Source: a virus
Direction: 5' to 3' (one strand)
IMG/VR virus record: IMGVR_UViG_3300005527_000308
Location: 1-23,049 of that record
DNA length: 23,049 nt
Shown here one piece after another: positions 21,676 through 23,049 of this stretch. The translations under genes were made by a program, and so were the position numbers. Position 1 is the stretch's first letter; every line of letters begins with the position of its first letter. The notes beneath the pieces were generated by a model, which saw only the letters and a program-made list of their open reading frames with translations, searched no databases and had not been told where the DNA came from.

Positions 21676-23049
21676 ATGCCCCGCAACGGAACAGGCACCT
21701 TTTCACTTGTCAGCGGCAACCCCGTTGTCACTGGCACCACCATCGAGTCCAACTGGGCGAACACCACGCTCAGTGACATCGCAACCACGCTGACTGATTC
21801 GCTGTCGCGCTCAGGCCAGGGCGGCATGACGGCTGCGCTGCGCGTTGCTGACGGCACGCAGGGGGCGCCTGGGGTTGGCTTTGCCAACGAGACTGGCAGC
21901 GGTTTCTACCGCGCTGGCACGGGCGAAGTGTGGGCGGTTGTGCAGGGCGCTCAGACGCTGAATCTTGATGCCAATGGCGTCTATGTCCCGGCTGACAAGG
22001 CCACGACGGTTGATGGCGCGTTTGTGTTCAATGAAGCTGGCGCGGATAAGGATGCACGCTTTGAAGGCGACACGGATGCCAATCTGCTGTTTACGGATGC
22101 GTCTACTGATCGGGTTGGCATTGGCACGGCAACGCCTGCGACCAAGCTGGATGTTGTTGGTGATGTGACGGTCAGCGGCAACTTGGCCGTTGATACGAAC
22201 ACGCTGTTTGTTGATGCAACGAACAACCGTGTTGGTGTTGGCACTGTGACGCCTGCGGTAAGCCTTGATGTGAATGGTGGCATTTCCATTCAGTCCGCAA
22301 ACAATCTGACCTGGGGGGGCGCTTACGGAGCAACTACCCCGGCGATTTCGGCTTCTGCTGGCTTTCTGGCGTTCTATCCGAATGGGTCAACGTCTGGAGA
22401 GCAGATGCGCTTGACAAGCACCTCGCTTGGACTTGGCACAAGCTCTCCGACTTTCGGCAGCGGCACTGGCGTTGAGATTGAGCGTGCTGGCATTGCTACG
22501 CTGCGACTGGAGAACAGCAGCGCATCCAACTCTTTTGAGTTGTACGCAGACACCGCAGCCAACGGCATCAACCTGCGCGGGCGTGATTCGTCGCCCATGA
22601 ACTTCTGGACTGGCAACACGCTTCGCGCCACCCTCGACTCCTCCGGCAACCTCGGCTTGGGGGTGACGCCGAGTGCTTGGACAATCAAGGCATCACAAGT
22701 TCTGACATCAAGTCTTTCTTCAGACGGCAATGACGCCTACCTGACGGCAAACGGTTTCTTTGACGGCTCTTGGAAGTACGTGGCTAGTGATTTTGCCGCT
22801 CAGTATTACCAAGTCAACGGCGTGCACGTTTGGCGCACCGCCCCCTCCGGCACCGCAGGCAACGCGATCAGCTTCACGCAGGCGATGACGCTGGATGCGA
22901 GTGGGAATTTGTTGGTGGGGACGACGAGCAATACTGAAGGTGCCAAGCTAAATGTACAAAACGGCTACGTATTCGTTAAAGAGTCGGGAGGCGGCGATCT
23001 TTACATTCGTTCTGGTGTAGGCGCAGGGGTAGACCCGGCCATTCAAGTT
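21676..23049 (+). CDS. Tail fibre protein (3' partial at right edge)
   Basis: Host-binding fibre. ATG 21676 has AAGGAG seven bases before it and the frame is open for 458 codons to the end of the window. The N-terminus (PRNGTGTFSLVSGNPVVTGT followed by TIESNWANTTLSDIATTLTD) is a virion-anchoring domain common on podovirus tail fibres. The shaft holds repeated strand modules of the RVGIGT.TP...LDV.G kind, at residues ~145, ~184, ~250, ~324 and ~410, some degenerate (SLGLGTSSP, NLGLGVTPS, NLLVGTTSN). These build beta-prism or triple-strand shafts in known fibres. The receptor tip, and probably an S74 or similar folding domain, lies beyond the edge. The strong ribosome site and gap after the ejection gene suggest independent translation. 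Confidence 0.9.
   Translation, partial: MPRNGTGTFSLVSGNPVVTGTTIESNWANTTLSDIATTLTDSLSRSGQGGMTAALRVADGTQGAPGVGFANETGSGFYRAGTGEVWAVVQGAQTLNLDANGVYVPADKATTVDGAFVFNEAGADKDARFEGDTDANLLFTDASTDRVGIGTATPATKLDVVGDVTVSGNLAVDTNTLFVDATNNRVGVGTVTPAVSLDVNGGISIQSANNLTWGGAYGATTPAISASAGFLAFYPNGSTSGEQMRLTSTSLGLGTSSPTFGSGTGVEIERAGIATLRLENSSASNSFELYADTAANGINLRGRDSSPMNFWTGNTLRATLDSSGNLGLGVTPSAWTIKASQVLTSSLSSDGNDAYLTANGFFDGSWKYVASDFAAQYYQVNGVHVWRTAPSGTAGNAISFTQAMTLDASGNLLVGTTSNTEGAKLNVQNGYVFVKESGGGDLYIRSGVGAGVDPAIQV

Noticed and set aside
1-23049. tRNA genes, integrase, attachment sites, insertion sequences or lysis genes
   Set aside because: Looked for on both strands; no cloverleaf pattern, recombinase motif, terminal inverted repeats or holin/endolysin signature was seen in this window.

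Overview
The window is a 23 kb piece of a tailed-phage (Caudoviricetes) genome with podovirus-type architecture. It contains the replication/packaging junction and nearly the whole virion module. It has a large terminase, portal, scaffold, major capsid protein, head-tail adaptor, a propeller-like nozzle protein, presumed ejection proteins and a tail fibre. No tape-measure, sheath or major tail-tube gene is visible, which is why a short tail is inferred. The base composition is GC-rich. The host is probably a Gram-negative proteobacterium, perhaps a freshwater Burkholderiales, but this is only an impression from codon use and protein style. The sequence contains no direct host marker such as a tRNA or an attachment site.

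Layout. 2-1009: 3' part of a RepA/AAA_25-like replication ATPase. 1010-1866: a non-coding-rich island with helically phased TGCA sites, two GC-rich terminators and two small leftward genes (84 and 61 aa). Both small genes carry the same leader and the same repeat-plus-hairpin tail. A divergent control region at 1738-1866 separates them from the rightward structural operon. 1867-6041: putative small terminase, large terminase and portal. 6041-8878: six small or medium accessory structural-region genes, including one with a tenfold 23/26-residue repeat. 8881-11743: scaffold, a structured leader, major capsid protein, a terminator with a competing stem, a putative decoration protein and a second terminator. 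11795-14762: a coiled-coil head-region protein, the adaptor and the nozzle. 14762-21660: a triple-domain Pro/Ala-linked protein, a GNAT acetyltransferase, a Gln-rich rod with eleven 18-residue repeats and an S74 auto-processing C-terminus, and three helical or glycine-rich proteins that are likely ejection proteins. 21676 to the right edge: a tail fibre that runs out of the window.

How it fits together. The structural genes are all on the + strand. Many are translationally coupled through TGATG, TAATG, GTGA or TTGA overlaps. The two clear + strand terminators bracket the putative decoration gene right after the capsid gene, which would let the phage tune capsid mRNA separately from the tail genes. 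Genes 14762-21660 are probably virion components delivered with, or lining the path of, the DNA, with the fibre binding the host. The least explained parts are the leftward small-gene cassettes, the competing RNA hairpins on both sides of the capsid gene, and three different internally repeated virion-region proteins.
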